Shown: in pieces, positions 42,978-51,494 of the stretch
Layout of the letters: every line of letters starts with the position of its first letter
Position numbering within the stretch: the first letter of the stretch is position 1
NCBI RefSeq assembly: GCF_003818135.1
Contig: NZ_RPOH01000021.1
Span: forward strand, 91,040 to 155,039
Origin: Buttiauxella warmboldiae
GTDB lineage: Bacteria; Pseudomonadota; Gammaproteobacteria; Enterobacterales; Enterobacteriaceae
Length of the DNA: 64,000 nt
Reading direction: 5' to 3'
Program-made: the position numbers and the translations under genes
Notes under the pieces: generated by a model
Databases searched by the model: none
Told to the model about the DNA's origin: nothing
Seen by the model: only the letters and a program-made list of their open reading frames with translations

Positions 42978-43157
42978 ATGAAAGATGGTTATTAACTTTA
43001 CTATTTAAATTTAAATTCGAAAGTATTTTCTTCGCAGCCGATATTAAGACTTTGTTTTTAAATAAGTTAATTTTGATAGTTGTACATGTTTTAATTTTGA
43101 CGATCGTCATCACATAAATTTAATGTTTAGTGTGTAAATTTAATAGCCATCTTTCAT
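42978..43157. promoter_or_regulatory. Divergent control region with inverted 17-base repeat
   Basis: ATGAAAGATGGTTATTA (42978-42994) and its inverted partner TAATAGCCATCTTTCAT (43141-43157) match in 16 of 17 bases. One ends 17 bases before the GlpQ start and the other 19 bases before the ATPase start, so both transcripts carry the same element upstream of the ribosome binding site. A perfect palindrome TGACGATCGTCA (43098-43109) lies between. The repeats may be ROK operators or mRNA elements. Confidence 0.55.
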
Positions 43158-43175
43158 CCGACGGAAAACGGGCTT

Positions 43176-44243
43176 ATGTCAAAACTGGTTCTGGAACAAG
43201 TGACCAAAACGTTCGACGAATTCTATGCCGCCAGGGAAATCTCGTTCTGCGCCGAAGAGGGGGAGTTCGTGACCCTGCTCGGGCCGAGCGGCTGCGGTAA
43301 AACCACCCTGCTGAAAATGATCGGTGGCTTTCACCAGCCGGACAGCGGACGCATTCTGATTGGCGATAAAGCGGTGAACGCGCTACCGCCGGAAAAGCGC
43401 AATACCGCCATGTGCTTTCAGTCCTATGCGCTGTTCCCGCACCTCAACGTGGCGCACAACATCTGCTTTGGCCTGAAGCAGAAAAAGGTCGCCATCAGCG
43501 AACAGCAGGCCCGGCTGGCGGAGGCGCTGAAGCAGGTGGGGCTGGAAAGTCAATGTCTGAAAATGCCAGCCCAACTCTCCGGCGGCCAGCAGCAACGCGT
43601 GGCACTGGCGCGGGCGATGATCACCCGCCCGGACGTGATCCTGTTCGACGAACCGCTCTCCAACCTCGACGCCAAGCTGCGAGAGAGCGTGCGTTTTGAA
43701 ATCAAGGAACTCCAGCGGCAGTACCAGCTCACCTCGATCTACGTCACCCACGACCAGGCGGAAGCGCTGGCGATGTCGGACAAAATCGTGGTGCTGAACG
43801 CCGGTAACGTCGAGCAGATCGGCAAGCCCGAGGAGATCTACTACCGTCCGGCAAACCGCTTTGTGGCAGACTTTATCGGCGCGGCCAATATCGACACCGC
43901 GCAGGTCACGCCCGCAGAGCAGCCGGGCTATTACCGGGTACGCTGCGCCCTGGGTGAGTTTTATGTCTTCTCAGACCAGTCGCCGCGCGCGGAGCACTGC
44001 TACATCTGCTGGCGACCGGAAGACGCGCAGTATGTCAGCCAGCCACAAACAGGCGACAACCACTTCACCCTGACGCTTGACAAAATGGCCTTTATGGGCA
44101 ATCTCACCGAAGCCTGGGGCCACAACGACAGCGGGTTATCGGTCCGTTTACAGCTAATTAAAAAGCCGCCCGTCGCACCCGGCGAACGCGCTTGCTTCCG
44201 TCTGGCGGAAAACGCCATCCATTTTCTGGAGCCGGTATCATGA
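43176..44243 (+). CDS. ABC transporter ATPase, PotA/FbpC type
   Basis: This 355-residue ATP-binding subunit carries Walker [15 protein letters not shown]-loop [11 protein letters not shown], signature [14 protein letters not shown], Walker [16 protein letters not shown] and H-loop [12 protein letters not shown]. The C-terminal TOBE-like domain has [13 protein letters not shown]. The type is that of spermidine/putrescine, iron(III) and 2-aminoethylphosphonate or hexose-phosphate importers. ATG at 43176. It overlaps the first permease gene by 4 bases. It is the first gene of module B's transport operon. Confidence 0.93.
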   Translation: MSKLVLEQVTKTFDEFYAAREISFCAEEGEFVTLLGPSGCGKTTLLKMIGGFHQPDSGRILIGDKAVNALPPEKRNTAMCFQSYALFPHLNVAHNICFGLKQKKVAISEQQARLAEALKQVGLESQCLKMPAQLSGGQQQRVALARAMITRPDVILFDEPLSNLDAKLRESVRFEIKELQRQYQLTSIYVTHDQAEALAMSDKIVVLNAGNVEQIGKPEEIYYRPANRFVADFIGAANIDTAQVTPAEQPGYYRVRCALGEFYVFSDQSPRAEHCYICWRPEDAQYVSQPQTGDNHFTLTLDKMAFMGNLTEAWGHNDSGLSVRLQLIKKPPVAPGERACFRLAENAIHFLEPVS

Positions 44244-45106
44244 AAAACTGGCGCAACGATGCGGTCGCCTGGCTGCTGATGCTCAGCGGGCTGGGCACCA
44301 TTCTGCTGTTGATGGGATCGACGTTTTACGTGGTGATCATCCAGAGTCTGGGCTGGTTCAACCTCGAAGGCGACAGCCATTTCTCGCTGGAGTACTGGCG
44401 CAATATGTTGCAGGACAAGGTGCTGCAAAGCGCCCTGTTCTACTCGGTGAAAGTGTCGCTGCTGGGGGCGTTCGGCTCGGTGATTTTTACTTACCCACTG
44501 GCGCTATGGCTGCGTAAACCGATGGCCGGTAAAGAAGGGATTATCGCGGTGCTGCGTGCGCCGATGTTTATCCCCGGCCTAGTGGCGGCATTCCTGTTCG
44601 TCAATATCGTCGCTTACCACGGCATTATCAACGAACTGCTGCTGGCGCTGGGCATTATCAGCGAGCCGCGGCGGATGCAGAACGACGATTTCGGCTGGGG
44701 CGTCGTTATCCTGCAAATCTGGAAGAACCTGCCCTTCGCCCTGATCCTCGTCGGCGGCGCGGTCAACGCCATCCGTAACGACGTACTGGACGCCGCCAGC
44801 AATCTCGGCGCCAGCCGCTGGCGCAGTTTTACCGGCGTGATGGTACCGCTGACGCTGCCCGCCGTGCAGGTGACGCTGATTCTGGTGTTTATCGGCGCGC
44901 TGGGCGACTTCGCCTTCTTCTCGGTGGCCGGGCCGCGCAACACCTATTCGCTGGCGCGGCTGATGCAGGCCACCGCCATGGAGTACGGCGAGTGGAATAA
45001 CGCGGCGGTGATTGCGGTGATCATTATGGTCACAGCGGCCATCTGCACGCTGCTGATTGCCACGCTGATTACCCCGTTCGCCACCCGCAAAGGAGAGGTC
45101 AAATGA
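44240..45106 (+). CDS. ABC transporter permease, module B subunit 1
   Basis: This 288-residue permease starts at ATG 44240 (overlapping the ATPase stop). It has six hydrophobic segments; the first is AVAWLLMLSGLGTILLLMGS. The EAA loop reads DVLDAASNLGASRWRSFTGV, characteristic of PotB/FbpB-like systems. It pairs with the next gene, which overlaps by 4 bases. Confidence 0.92.
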   Translation: MKNWRNDAVAWLLMLSGLGTILLLMGSTFYVVIIQSLGWFNLEGDSHFSLEYWRNMLQDKVLQSALFYSVKVSLLGAFGSVIFTYPLALWLRKPMAGKEGIIAVLRAPMFIPGLVAAFLFVNIVAYHGIINELLLALGIISEPRRMQNDDFGWGVVILQIWKNLPFALILVGGAVNAIRNDVLDAASNLGASRWRSFTGVMVPLTLPAVQVTLILVFIGALGDFAFFSVAGPRNTYSLARLMQATAMEYGEWNNAAVIAVIIMVTAAICTLLIATLITPFATRKGEVK

Positions 45107-45939
45107 GCCACACTGCCAACGGTCGCCGGGTGGTGACGATTTCGCTGATCTTCTTCGTGGCCGCCAACCTGGTCTGGCTGGGAATGCCGTTCGGCATGGC
45201 GATCCTCTGGTCGCTGGTTGACCCGGCCCATCCGTGGAGCTATCCGGATATCTTCCCACCTGTGCTGTCCTTCAGCCGCTGGCTGCTGGTGTGGGAGAAA
45301 ACCTCACTGTCCGAGGCGCTGTTCAACAGCTACACCATCGCGCCTGCGGTGGCGGTGGTCAGCCTGCTGCTGTCGCTGCCCACCGCGTATGCCTTCGGGC
45401 GCATGACCTTTCGCGGCAAGGCGGTGGCGGAGATGCTGACGCTGATCCCGCTGGTGATGCCAGGAATGCTGATCGGGATCTTCTTCAGCGCCATGCTCAT
45501 CAACCTCAATATCGACAACGCTTTTATCAGCATCGTTATCGGCCATACGGTGCTGACGCTACCCTATTCGATCCGCATTATGTCGGCAGGGTTTAAGGCG
45601 GTGCCGCAGGATCTGATCGACGCCAGCCGTGACTTAGGCTCCGGCGCGTGGGGCACCTTCTGTAACGCCTATCTGCCTCTGCTGAAACCGAGCTTCCTGG
45701 CGGCGCTGATTTTTTGTCTGGTGCGAAGTCTGGAGGAGTTCAGCATCTCATACGTGCTGGGCGCGCCTGATTTTATCACCGTCCCGACCATTCTTTACTC
45801 TTTCCTCGGCTACTCCTTCGTCCGCCCGGATGCAGCGGTGGTGTCGATGATTCTGGTAATACCCAACGTCATCCTGATGGTCATCATCGAGAAGTTGCTG
45901 AAGGGGAACTATCTGTCGCAATCCACGGGGAAAGCCTGA
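45103..45939 (+). CDS. ABC transporter permease, module B subunit 2
   Basis: This 278-residue permease has six membrane segments and an EAA loop QDLIDASRDLGSGAWGTFCN, of PotC type. The stretch LSLPTAYAFGRMTFRGKAVA precedes helix 3. It forms the second half of the channel. The binding-protein gene follows after 20 bases with the site GGAG. Confidence 0.92.
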   Translation: MSHTANGRRVVTISLIFFVAANLVWLGMPFGMAILWSLVDPAHPWSYPDIFPPVLSFSRWLLVWEKTSLSEALFNSYTIAPAVAVVSLLLSLPTAYAFGRMTFRGKAVAEMLTLIPLVMPGMLIGIFFSAMLINLNIDNAFISIVIGHTVLTLPYSIRIMSAGFKAVPQDLIDASRDLGSGAWGTFCNAYLPLLKPSFLAALIFCLVRSLEEFSISYVLGAPDFITVPTILYSFLGYSFVRPDAAVVSMILVIPNVILMVIIEKLLKGNYLSQSTGKA

Positions 45940-45959
45940 CCTTTTACAGGAGAAACATA

Positions 45960-47033
45960 ATGAAAAAAGCACTAATAATGTTAGCCGGAGGGTTGCTGTG
46001 CAGCTCGCTGGCACAGGCTGCGGATAATGCCGAGCTGGTTGCACAGGCAAAAAAAGAGGGCAGCGTGACCTTTAACGTCTGGTACCTACATCCACAGTGG
46101 CGCAGCTTTGTGAAGGGCTTTGAGCAGCAGTACGGCGTTAAGGTTCGCATCCCGGAAGGCAGCATTGACGGCAATATGAACAAGCTGCTGGCGGAAGCGG
46201 GCAAAGCGAAGGGCAAAATTGACGTCATCGCCCTGTCGGTAGCGCAACTGCCGGTAACGACGGGGGCGAAAGCGCTGGCGAAGGTGGACGATCTGCCAGG
46301 CTATGGCGACGCCATTCACCAGATTCAGAACGTCGATACTCAGGGCTACGCCGTGGCGTTCTGGGGCAACCAGACCGGGTTTGCTTACGACCCGCAGCAA
46401 ATGGGCGATCGGGCGCTGCCGCAGACGCTGGAGCAACTGCAAAGCTTTATCGACGCCAATCCAAAGCGTTTCGGCTATAACGACCCGAATAACGGCGGCG
46501 CAGGAGAGGCGTTTATCCAGCGTATCGTCACTATTCAGGGCGGCGAGTTTAACAGCGAAGCGGAGAGCGTTGACCCGGCGGTGGTGAAAAGCTGGCAGAA
46601 AGGCTGGCAGTGGTTTGCCGCCAACAGCGACAAAATCACCCGCACCGCCTCCGGCGCTGACAGCCTGACTCGCCTGAACGACGGCGAGCTGATGCTGACG
46701 CCCGCCTGGGAAGATCATCTGGCTGGCCTGCAAAAAACTGGGGCCATCACCTCGCGGCTGAAATTTTACGTGCCGGTGTTTGGTATGCCCGGCGGCGGTA
46801 ACATCGCGGCCATTGCCACTAACAGCCCACACCCGGCGGCATCACGGCTGTTCCTTAACTGGCTGATTCTGCCCGAAACGCAAAAAGCGCTGAATCAGGC
46901 GTTTGGTTCGACCCCCATGATCAAACAGACTAGCCCGAACGTGAAGCGCCCGGACGCCACGGTGCAGTTTTACGGCAAGGCGTACAGTACGCAGCTCAGA
47001 AAAGAGTTTGTGCGTGAAGTCATGATGCAGTAA
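45960..47033 (+). CDS. Periplasmic solute-binding protein, module B
   Basis: This 357-residue protein has a signal peptide ending SLAQA-AD. It belongs to the family-1/type-II binding proteins of the PotD/FbpA/AfuA kind: ELVAQAKKEGSVTFNVWYLH, VRIPEGSIDGNMNKLLAEAG, YAVAFWGNQTGFAYDPQQMG, GGGNIAAIATNSPHPAASRL. The ligand cannot be read from sequence. Because a GlpQ enzyme is encoded divergently with a shared control element, a glycerophosphodiester is the likely substrate class. It is the last gene before the relaxase leader. Confidence 0.88.
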   Translation: MKKALIMLAGGLLCSSLAQAADNAELVAQAKKEGSVTFNVWYLHPQWRSFVKGFEQQYGVKVRIPEGSIDGNMNKLLAEAGKAKGKIDVIALSVAQLPVTTGAKALAKVDDLPGYGDAIHQIQNVDTQGYAVAFWGNQTGFAYDPQQMGDRALPQTLEQLQSFIDANPKRFGYNDPNNGGAGEAFIQRIVTIQGGEFNSEAESVDPAVVKSWQKGWQWFAANSDKITRTASGADSLTRLNDGELMLTPAWEDHLAGLQKTGAITSRLKFYVPVFGMPGGGNIAAIATNSPHPAASRLFLNWLILPETQKALNQAFGSTPMIKQTSPNVKRPDATVQFYGKAYSTQLRKEFVREVMMQ

Positions 47034-47054
47034 GCCTCAATTTGCGTGCAGCTA

Positions 47055-47214
47055 TAAACAATTTCCCCCAGAACCTGACCACGCGAAAAGGCAGAATGCA
47101 AAAGGTTCAGGGGAAGGGGTTGAAGGGATAACGGGCTTGCCCGGAAAAGGCTCCCCCTTCGTCTTTCGGGTTGCAGTCCCGCGACCCGAAATCCATTGGG
47201 TATAAAGGGCCATT
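47055..47214 (+). repeat. Relaxase leader, copy 2 (structured region, possible transfer-origin area)
   Basis: This is a diverged copy of 29845-30034. It conserves AACAATTTCCCCC, an ACGGGCTTGCCCG hairpin and CCATTGGGTATAAAGGGCCA just before the relaxase ATG. A hairpin TTTCGGGTTGC (47164-47174) / GCGACCCGAAA (47181-47191) occupies the place of the 13-base hairpin in copy 1 but with different bases on both arms. Maintained pairing despite base changes points to function as a leader RNA or as nicking-region DNA. Confidence 0.6.
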
Positions 47215-48828
47215 ATGCGGATATGGCTGACGCGCAAACAAACAGAGACCACATCATCCGACGGTAAGCCGAACGCCACGGAGGGATGGCTGCAACCTGA
47301 ATCTTCGCAAACACTACTGGCAGTCTCATCGCGCCAGCAGCTTATCCAGTTTATTCGCCAGAGCACCGCGCTCCCCGCCTCATTGTTTGAACGCTTCTGG
47401 TTAACGCCGCTCCACCGCTTTGCGGAACTGGCGCAGTCATTTCCCGCCTCGGAAAACCACCATCATGCCCATGCAGGCGGTCTGCTCGATCACAGCCTCG
47501 AAGCCGCCTGTTATGCCGCACGGCTGCGGCAAAGTTATCTTTTTCCGCCTGATGCAGCACCGGAAGATCAGGCTGCTCAGTCCGAACGCTGGACAACGGT
47601 CATCATCTACGCTGCGCTGCTGCACGATGTGGGCAAACTTGTCACCGATATTGAGGTGGAAGATGCCAGCGGGCAACGCTGGTTTCCATGGCATGGTCCG
47701 CTGACCCAGCCTTATCGGTTCCGTTATTTGCCGCAACGTGATTACTTGCGCCATCCGGCTGCGGCAGCTCTTTTACTTGCCCAACTTATTCCCCCGGAAA
47801 GCCTCGACTGGCTAGCCACCGATGCCGCTGCATTATCCACTCTGCTGCACTGCCTGAACGGACAGTATCAGTATGCCGGGCTGGCAGGTGAACTGGTGCA
47901 GAAAGCCGACCGGGCATCGGTGGCGTTTAATCTCGGTGGCGATCCAGTTAAGGCTATCCACCGCCCACAAACCTCACTGCCGCAGCAAATAATCGCCGCC
48001 CTGCGTGACCTGCTGGCGCATGACTTCCGGCTCAATAACCCGAACGGTGGCTCTGACGGCTGGCTGACAGAAAACGCATTGTGGCTGGTCAGCAAGAACG
48101 CTGCCGATGCCATGCGTGGCTGGCTGCTGCGCCAGGGTATTGATGCCGTACCGCAGCATAACGTGCGGCTGTTCGATGAGATGCAGACGCATCAGTTACT
48201 GATCCCGTGCGTAGACAAGGCTATCTGGCATTGCCGGATTGCAGCCAACGGCGGCTGGAGCAGTGAACTCACACTATTGCGCTTCCCCCCTTCGCTGATT
48301 TGGGAGGATCCACAGCAACGTCCTGCAATCTTTAGTGGAACAGTTACGCCGTTAACGGAAGCGCTAAAAGAGACAGAAGCCGTAGTTTCAGGAGACGCAC
48401 CTGTGGAACAATCACCCACCGAACCAGATGACACGCCATTTTCGGGCGAAACATTCTGGCAGTGGCTGGTTGATAACTGCCGGGCGCAGCATCTGGAAAT
48501 AAACGAACCCAACGCCCGGATCCACACCGTCGCCGGGACGGCGTTTCTGGTCACTCCCGGTATTTTTAAACTCTGGCTGGACGCCTGTGGCCAGAATGAA
48601 CCTGCGGAGCGCTGGCGGGAAGTACAGAAAGGATTTCAGAATCTGCACCTTCACCGAAAAAGAAAAAACGGCCTAAACATCTGGCACTGCGCCGTTGTCG
48701 GTCCGCGCCGTAGCTCACGTCTGAAGGGATATCTTCTTGACGATCCCACGCCGCTTTTTGGAGATGACATTCCCTTCAATAACCCTCATCTCTTACTCAG
48801 TGAAGGAGAGGATGCAAATGACCTTTGA
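47215..48828 (+). CDS. traI: MobH-family conjugative relaxase
   Basis: This 537-residue relaxase of the TraI_2 / MobH type is found in SXT, SPI-7 and ICEclc-like elements. The catalytic block HHHAHAGGLLDHSLEA lies near residues 81-97 and is followed by the HD motif LLHDVGKL near 136, the metal-binding set that nicks at oriT. The C-terminal domain (about 410-537; FWQWLVDNCRAQHLEINEPN, VAGTAFLVTPGIFKLW) is the TraI_2 C-terminal DNA-binding part. Full length, no disruption. It overlaps the integrase gene by 11 bases. A truncated homologue occurs at 30035. Confidence 0.93.
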   Translation: MRIWLTRKQTETTSSDGKPNATEGWLQPESSQTLLAVSSRQQLIQFIRQSTALPASLFERFWLTPLHRFAELAQSFPASENHHHAHAGGLLDHSLEAACYAARLRQSYLFPPDAAPEDQAAQSERWTTVIIYAALLHDVGKLVTDIEVEDASGQRWFPWHGPLTQPYRFRYLPQRDYLRHPAAAALLLAQLIPPESLDWLATDAAALSTLLHCLNGQYQYAGLAGELVQKADRASVAFNLGGDPVKAIHRPQTSLPQQIIAALRDLLAHDFRLNNPNGGSDGWLTENALWLVSKNAADAMRGWLLRQGIDAVPQHNVRLFDEMQTHQLLIPCVDKAIWHCRIAANGGWSSELTLLRFPPSLIWEDPQQRPAIFSGTVTPLTEALKETEAVVSGDAPVEQSPTEPDDTPFSGETFWQWLVDNCRAQHLEINEPNARIHTVAGTAFLVTPGIFKLWLDACGQNEPAERWREVQKGFQNLHLHRKRKNGLNIWHCAVVGPRRSSRLKGYLLDDPTPLFGDDIPFNNPHLLLSEGEDANDL

Positions 48829-49744
48829 AAAACTCCTGGAAGAGTATTTTTTTGCCCGACTGTTGCGCCCTGATACCCAGGACTGCTATCGCACGGCGGT
48901 AAATCAGTTTACCCACTGGCGCAACGTCCTGCCCGCCGAAGTCACGCCTCATATGGTACTGGAGTGGCGCAGCTATCTGTTAAATGTGCGTGGTATCAAG
49001 CCAGTGAGCTGGAATCACTATATGCGCCATATGCGGGCATTATATAACTTTGCGATTGAACAGGGCCTTCTGGAGCAGTTTATCAATCCGTTTCATAAAA
49101 CATCGCTTCGGGAATCCCGCAAGAAAAAGAAAACCTTGTCCCGCGAGCAGATCCTCGCCTCACGCAAAATACTGAACCATTTTATTGAACAGGAGAATAC
49201 ACTGCGAGGCTACCGTTCACCGTTCTATCCGGCCTGGTTCTGGCTGGCCATGGTCGAAACTTTTAATTACACCGCTATCCGTCTGAACCAGCTTATTCAT
49301 CTGCGCGTTAAAGACGTCGATCTGGTCTATGACACCCTGTTTATTCAGAGTGAAGGTAGCAAAAGCCATGATGAACATATTGTTCCTATCGCCTCGCGGC
49401 TACGACCTTATCTGGAACATTTACTTGCCGAGGCTAAAACACAGGGCATGCGGCCAAACGATCAGTTGTTCAACATCAACCGCTTCAGTCGGCGGACGCT
49501 ACGGCAGGGCAAAGTAATGACGGAAAATCAGGTCAGTTATTTCTTTGCCAAACTCAGCGATGCCTGCCACAGCCGTTTTTCATCGCACCGCTACCGGCAC
49601 ACCGTCGCCACCGAACTGATGCAGAAACCAGAGCAAAATCTGTATGTCACGCAGAAACTGCTCGGCCACCGCGATATTAAGGTGACGCTCAGCTATATTG
49701 AACACAATGTCGAGATGCTCAGAAGTTGCGTGGAGAGAGATTGA
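48818..49744 (+). CDS. int: Tyrosine-recombinase ICE integrase
   Basis: This 308-residue XerC/D-type integrase has an N-terminal SAM-like core-binding domain (residues 1-95; LLEEYFFARLLRPDTQDCYR). The catalytic domain has Arg near 152 (TAIRLNQLIHLRVKDVDL), His-x-x-Arg near 256 (SSHRYRHTVA), His in LLGHRDIKVTLSYIEH and nucleophile Tyr near 292. ATG at 48818 has GGAGAGG upstream; ATG 48812 is too close to it. The gene lies 150 bases from the 3' end of tRNA-Leu, the expected place for an integrase that uses the tRNA as attB. A terminator-like hairpin follows. Confidence 0.92.
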   Translation: MTFEKLLEEYFFARLLRPDTQDCYRTAVNQFTHWRNVLPAEVTPHMVLEWRSYLLNVRGIKPVSWNHYMRHMRALYNFAIEQGLLEQFINPFHKTSLRESRKKKKTLSREQILASRKILNHFIEQENTLRGYRSPFYPAWFWLAMVETFNYTAIRLNQLIHLRVKDVDLVYDTLFIQSEGSKSHDEHIVPIASRLRPYLEHLLAEAKTQGMRPNDQLFNINRFSRRTLRQGKVMTENQVSYFFAKLSDACHSRFSSHRYRHTVATELMQKPEQNLYVTQKLLGHRDIKVTLSYIEHNVEMLRSCVERD

Positions 49745-49796
49745 CAAAACAGGAAGTGAGTGAAAAGATCCGGCCCGAGGCTTTATAAACAAAAAA

Positions 49797-49818
49797 AGCC
49801 GGAGATGCGGCTATTTTG
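49797..49818 (+). terminator. Hairpin after the integrase gene
   Basis: Arms AGCCG (49797-49801) and CGGCT (49808-49812), loop GAGATG, followed by ATTTTG. A short, plausible terminator between the ICE integrase and the tRNA-Leu boundary. Confidence 0.5.
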
Positions 49819-49893
49819 TAGTTGCCGTCAACATCCAGCTTCATTGCACAACATATTGATTGTTGTAGGTTTTTCGATTACCCACATAGCTTT

Positions 49894-49978
49894 TGGTGCC
49901 GAAGGCCGGACTCGAACCGGCACGTCTTTCAACGGTTGATTTTGAATCAACTGCGTCTACCGATTTCGCCACTTCGGC
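49894..49978 (-). tRNA. leuX: tRNA-Leu (anticodon CAA), ICE insertion site
   Basis: This is an 85-base tRNA including encoded CCA. Acceptor arms GCCGAAG / CTTCGGC, D-arm with GGTAGACGC, anticodon stem GTTGA/TCAAC with loop TTCAAAA (anticodon CAA), long variable arm as in all Leu tRNAs, and GGTTCGAGTCC in the T-arm. It is close to E. coli leuX. Its 3' end faces the ICE integrase, so the attachment site should overlap its 3' half (49894 to about 49915), restored on insertion. The matching end of the ICE is outside the window. Confidence 0.95.
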
Positions 49979-50227
49979 ACGAAGAGGTATGCGGAAAACG
50001 TTGTGGATTATACCTGTCGCGAGTCACCTTGCAAGCTCCATTCTGTCTTCTGCTCGCTGAGTGCTGAAAAAATCAGCGCATCATCAGTCTGTTGTATTAC
50101 TGAGACTAATTCAAAGCCCTTATGACGGCACCAAAATCTGACAAAACCTGCGGCTCCCGGCACTGGTTTTCCCTCCACATCATGATAGTCTTTCAAAGAC
50201 CATCCCCTTCGGAGATAGCACCCGTTT

Positions 50228-51226
50228 ATGATACGCCTCGCTGTTATTGGAACTAACTGGATCACCCGTCAGTTCGTCGATGCTGCCCACGAAAGCGGCA
50301 AGTATAAACTCACCGCCGTCTACTCCCGCTCGCTGGAACAGGCGCAGGCTTTTGCCAACGACTATCTGGTAGAGCACCTGTTCACCAATCTGCAGGCGAT
50401 GGCGCAGAGCGATGAGATAGATGCGGTGTATATCGCCAGCCCAAACTCCCTGCATTGCGCGCAAACGCAGCTGTTTTTAAGCCATAAAAAGCATGTGATT
50501 TGTGAGAAGCCGCTGGCGTCTAATTTGCGTGAAGTGGAAGCGGCGATTGCCTGCGCGCGTGAAAACCAGGTGGTATTGTTCGAAGCGTTTAAAACCGCCA
50601 GTTTGCCGAACTTTATTGCGCTGCAGCAGGCATTGCTGAAAGTCGGCAAGATCCGCAAAGTGCTACTCAACTACTGCCAGTACTCTTCACGCTATCAGCG
50701 TTATCTGGACGGTGAGAATCCAAACACCTTTAATCCGGCGTTCTCGAACGGCTCGATTATGGATATCGGTTTTTACACCCTGGCTTCGGCAGTTGCGCTG
50801 TGGGGCGAGCCGTATTCGGTTCATGCCACGGCAAGCCTGCTAGAAAGCGGTGTGGATGCCCACGGTTCGGTGCAGATGGATTACGGCGATTTTGATGTGA
50901 ATCTGCTGCACTCGAAAGTCAGTGATTCAACGATCCCAAGTGAGATTCAGGGGGAGGCGGGGTCGCTGGTTATCGAGAAAATCTCTGAATGCCAGCGCAT
51001 CACCTTTATTCCACGCGGCGGCAAGCCGCAGGATCTGACGCAGCCGCAGCACATCAATACCATGCTGTATGAAGCTGAAGTTTTTTCTCGTCTGGTTGCC
51101 GATAACGAAGTGAATCATCCGGGCCTGGTAACGTCGCGTACTACCGCGGCGCTCACAACCGAGATCCGCGCCCAGACGGGCGTGAAATTCCCGGCGGATG
51201 ATGTTGCCACACAGCTACCGGCGTAA
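50228..51226 (+). CDS. ygjR: Gfo/Idh/MocA-family oxidoreductase YgjR
   Basis: This 332-residue protein is nearly collinear with E. coli YgjR. Rossmann N-terminus LAVIGTNWITRQFVDAAHES, family EKPLASN (near 97), and C-terminal domain with the conserved NYCQYSSRYQRYLDGENPNT. It is NAD(P)-dependent, with physiological substrate unknown. First chromosomal gene after the tRNA. The neighbours ygjP/ygjQ of E. coli are not seen on the left, because the ICE and tRNA occupy that side. Confidence 0.9.
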   Translation: MIRLAVIGTNWITRQFVDAAHESGKYKLTAVYSRSLEQAQAFANDYLVEHLFTNLQAMAQSDEIDAVYIASPNSLHCAQTQLFLSHKKHVICEKPLASNLREVEAAIACARENQVVLFEAFKTASLPNFIALQQALLKVGKIRKVLLNYCQYSSRYQRYLDGENPNTFNPAFSNGSIMDIGFYTLASAVALWGEPYSVHATASLLESGVDAHGSVQMDYGDFDVNLLHSKVSDSTIPSEIQGEAGSLVIEKISECQRITFIPRGGKPQDLTQPQHINTMLYEAEVFSRLVADNEVNHPGLVTSRTTAALTTEIRAQTGVKFPADDVATQLPA

Positions 51227-51254
51227 AGCTATGTAAAAGCAGGGTAGCAAAATG

Positions 51255-51494
51255 TTGACTGATTGTAGCATCCGTAATATTTTGTTACCCGCAAAGGGGA
51301 GTAACTTCATTGCCGGTCAATCGTCATTACGGTGTTAGCGCACCCGGTTACCGGGCAATGCGAATGGTTTTTTACCCAAAAAATCATTCCGCGTTGTAAG
51401 TGAGACCTTGCCGGAAGGCGAGATCCCTGTTGCAAGCATTAGCGGCTGGCGTCTTCCGACGTTGGCCGTTTTTGTTTTTATAGGAATCATTTTT
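51255..51494 (+). promoter_or_regulatory. alx leader: yybP-ykoY (PRE/SraF) riboswitch
   Basis: The 240 bases before alx contain the yybP-ykoY hallmark AAAGGGGAGTA (51294-51304) and, downstream, GTGAGACCTTGCCGG (51401-51415), a conserved part of this Mn/pH-responsive riboswitch. In E. coli this leader is called PRE (also the SraF small RNA) and controls alx. A long open frame from 51408 is therefore leader, and alx starts at 51495. Confidence 0.8.

Noticed and set aside
43098..43109. Perfect palindrome TGACGATCGTCA with adjoining TCACA as a CRP site
   Set aside because: The left half does not fit TGTGA at the right spacing; kept only as an unassigned palindrome.
1..49893. A second copy of the tRNA-Leu 3' end marking a left attachment site inside the window
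   Set aside because: None was noticed; the tra genes run off the left edge, so the far end is taken to lie outside.
50008..50265. 85-residue minus-strand open frame between tRNA-Leu and ygjR
   Set aside because: It runs over the ygjR start and promoter area, has no ribosome binding site, and resembles no family.
51408..51494. Longer start for alx, adding 29 residues
   Set aside because: The added codons are inside the yybP-ykoY riboswitch, and the E. coli protein begins at the ATG at 51495.
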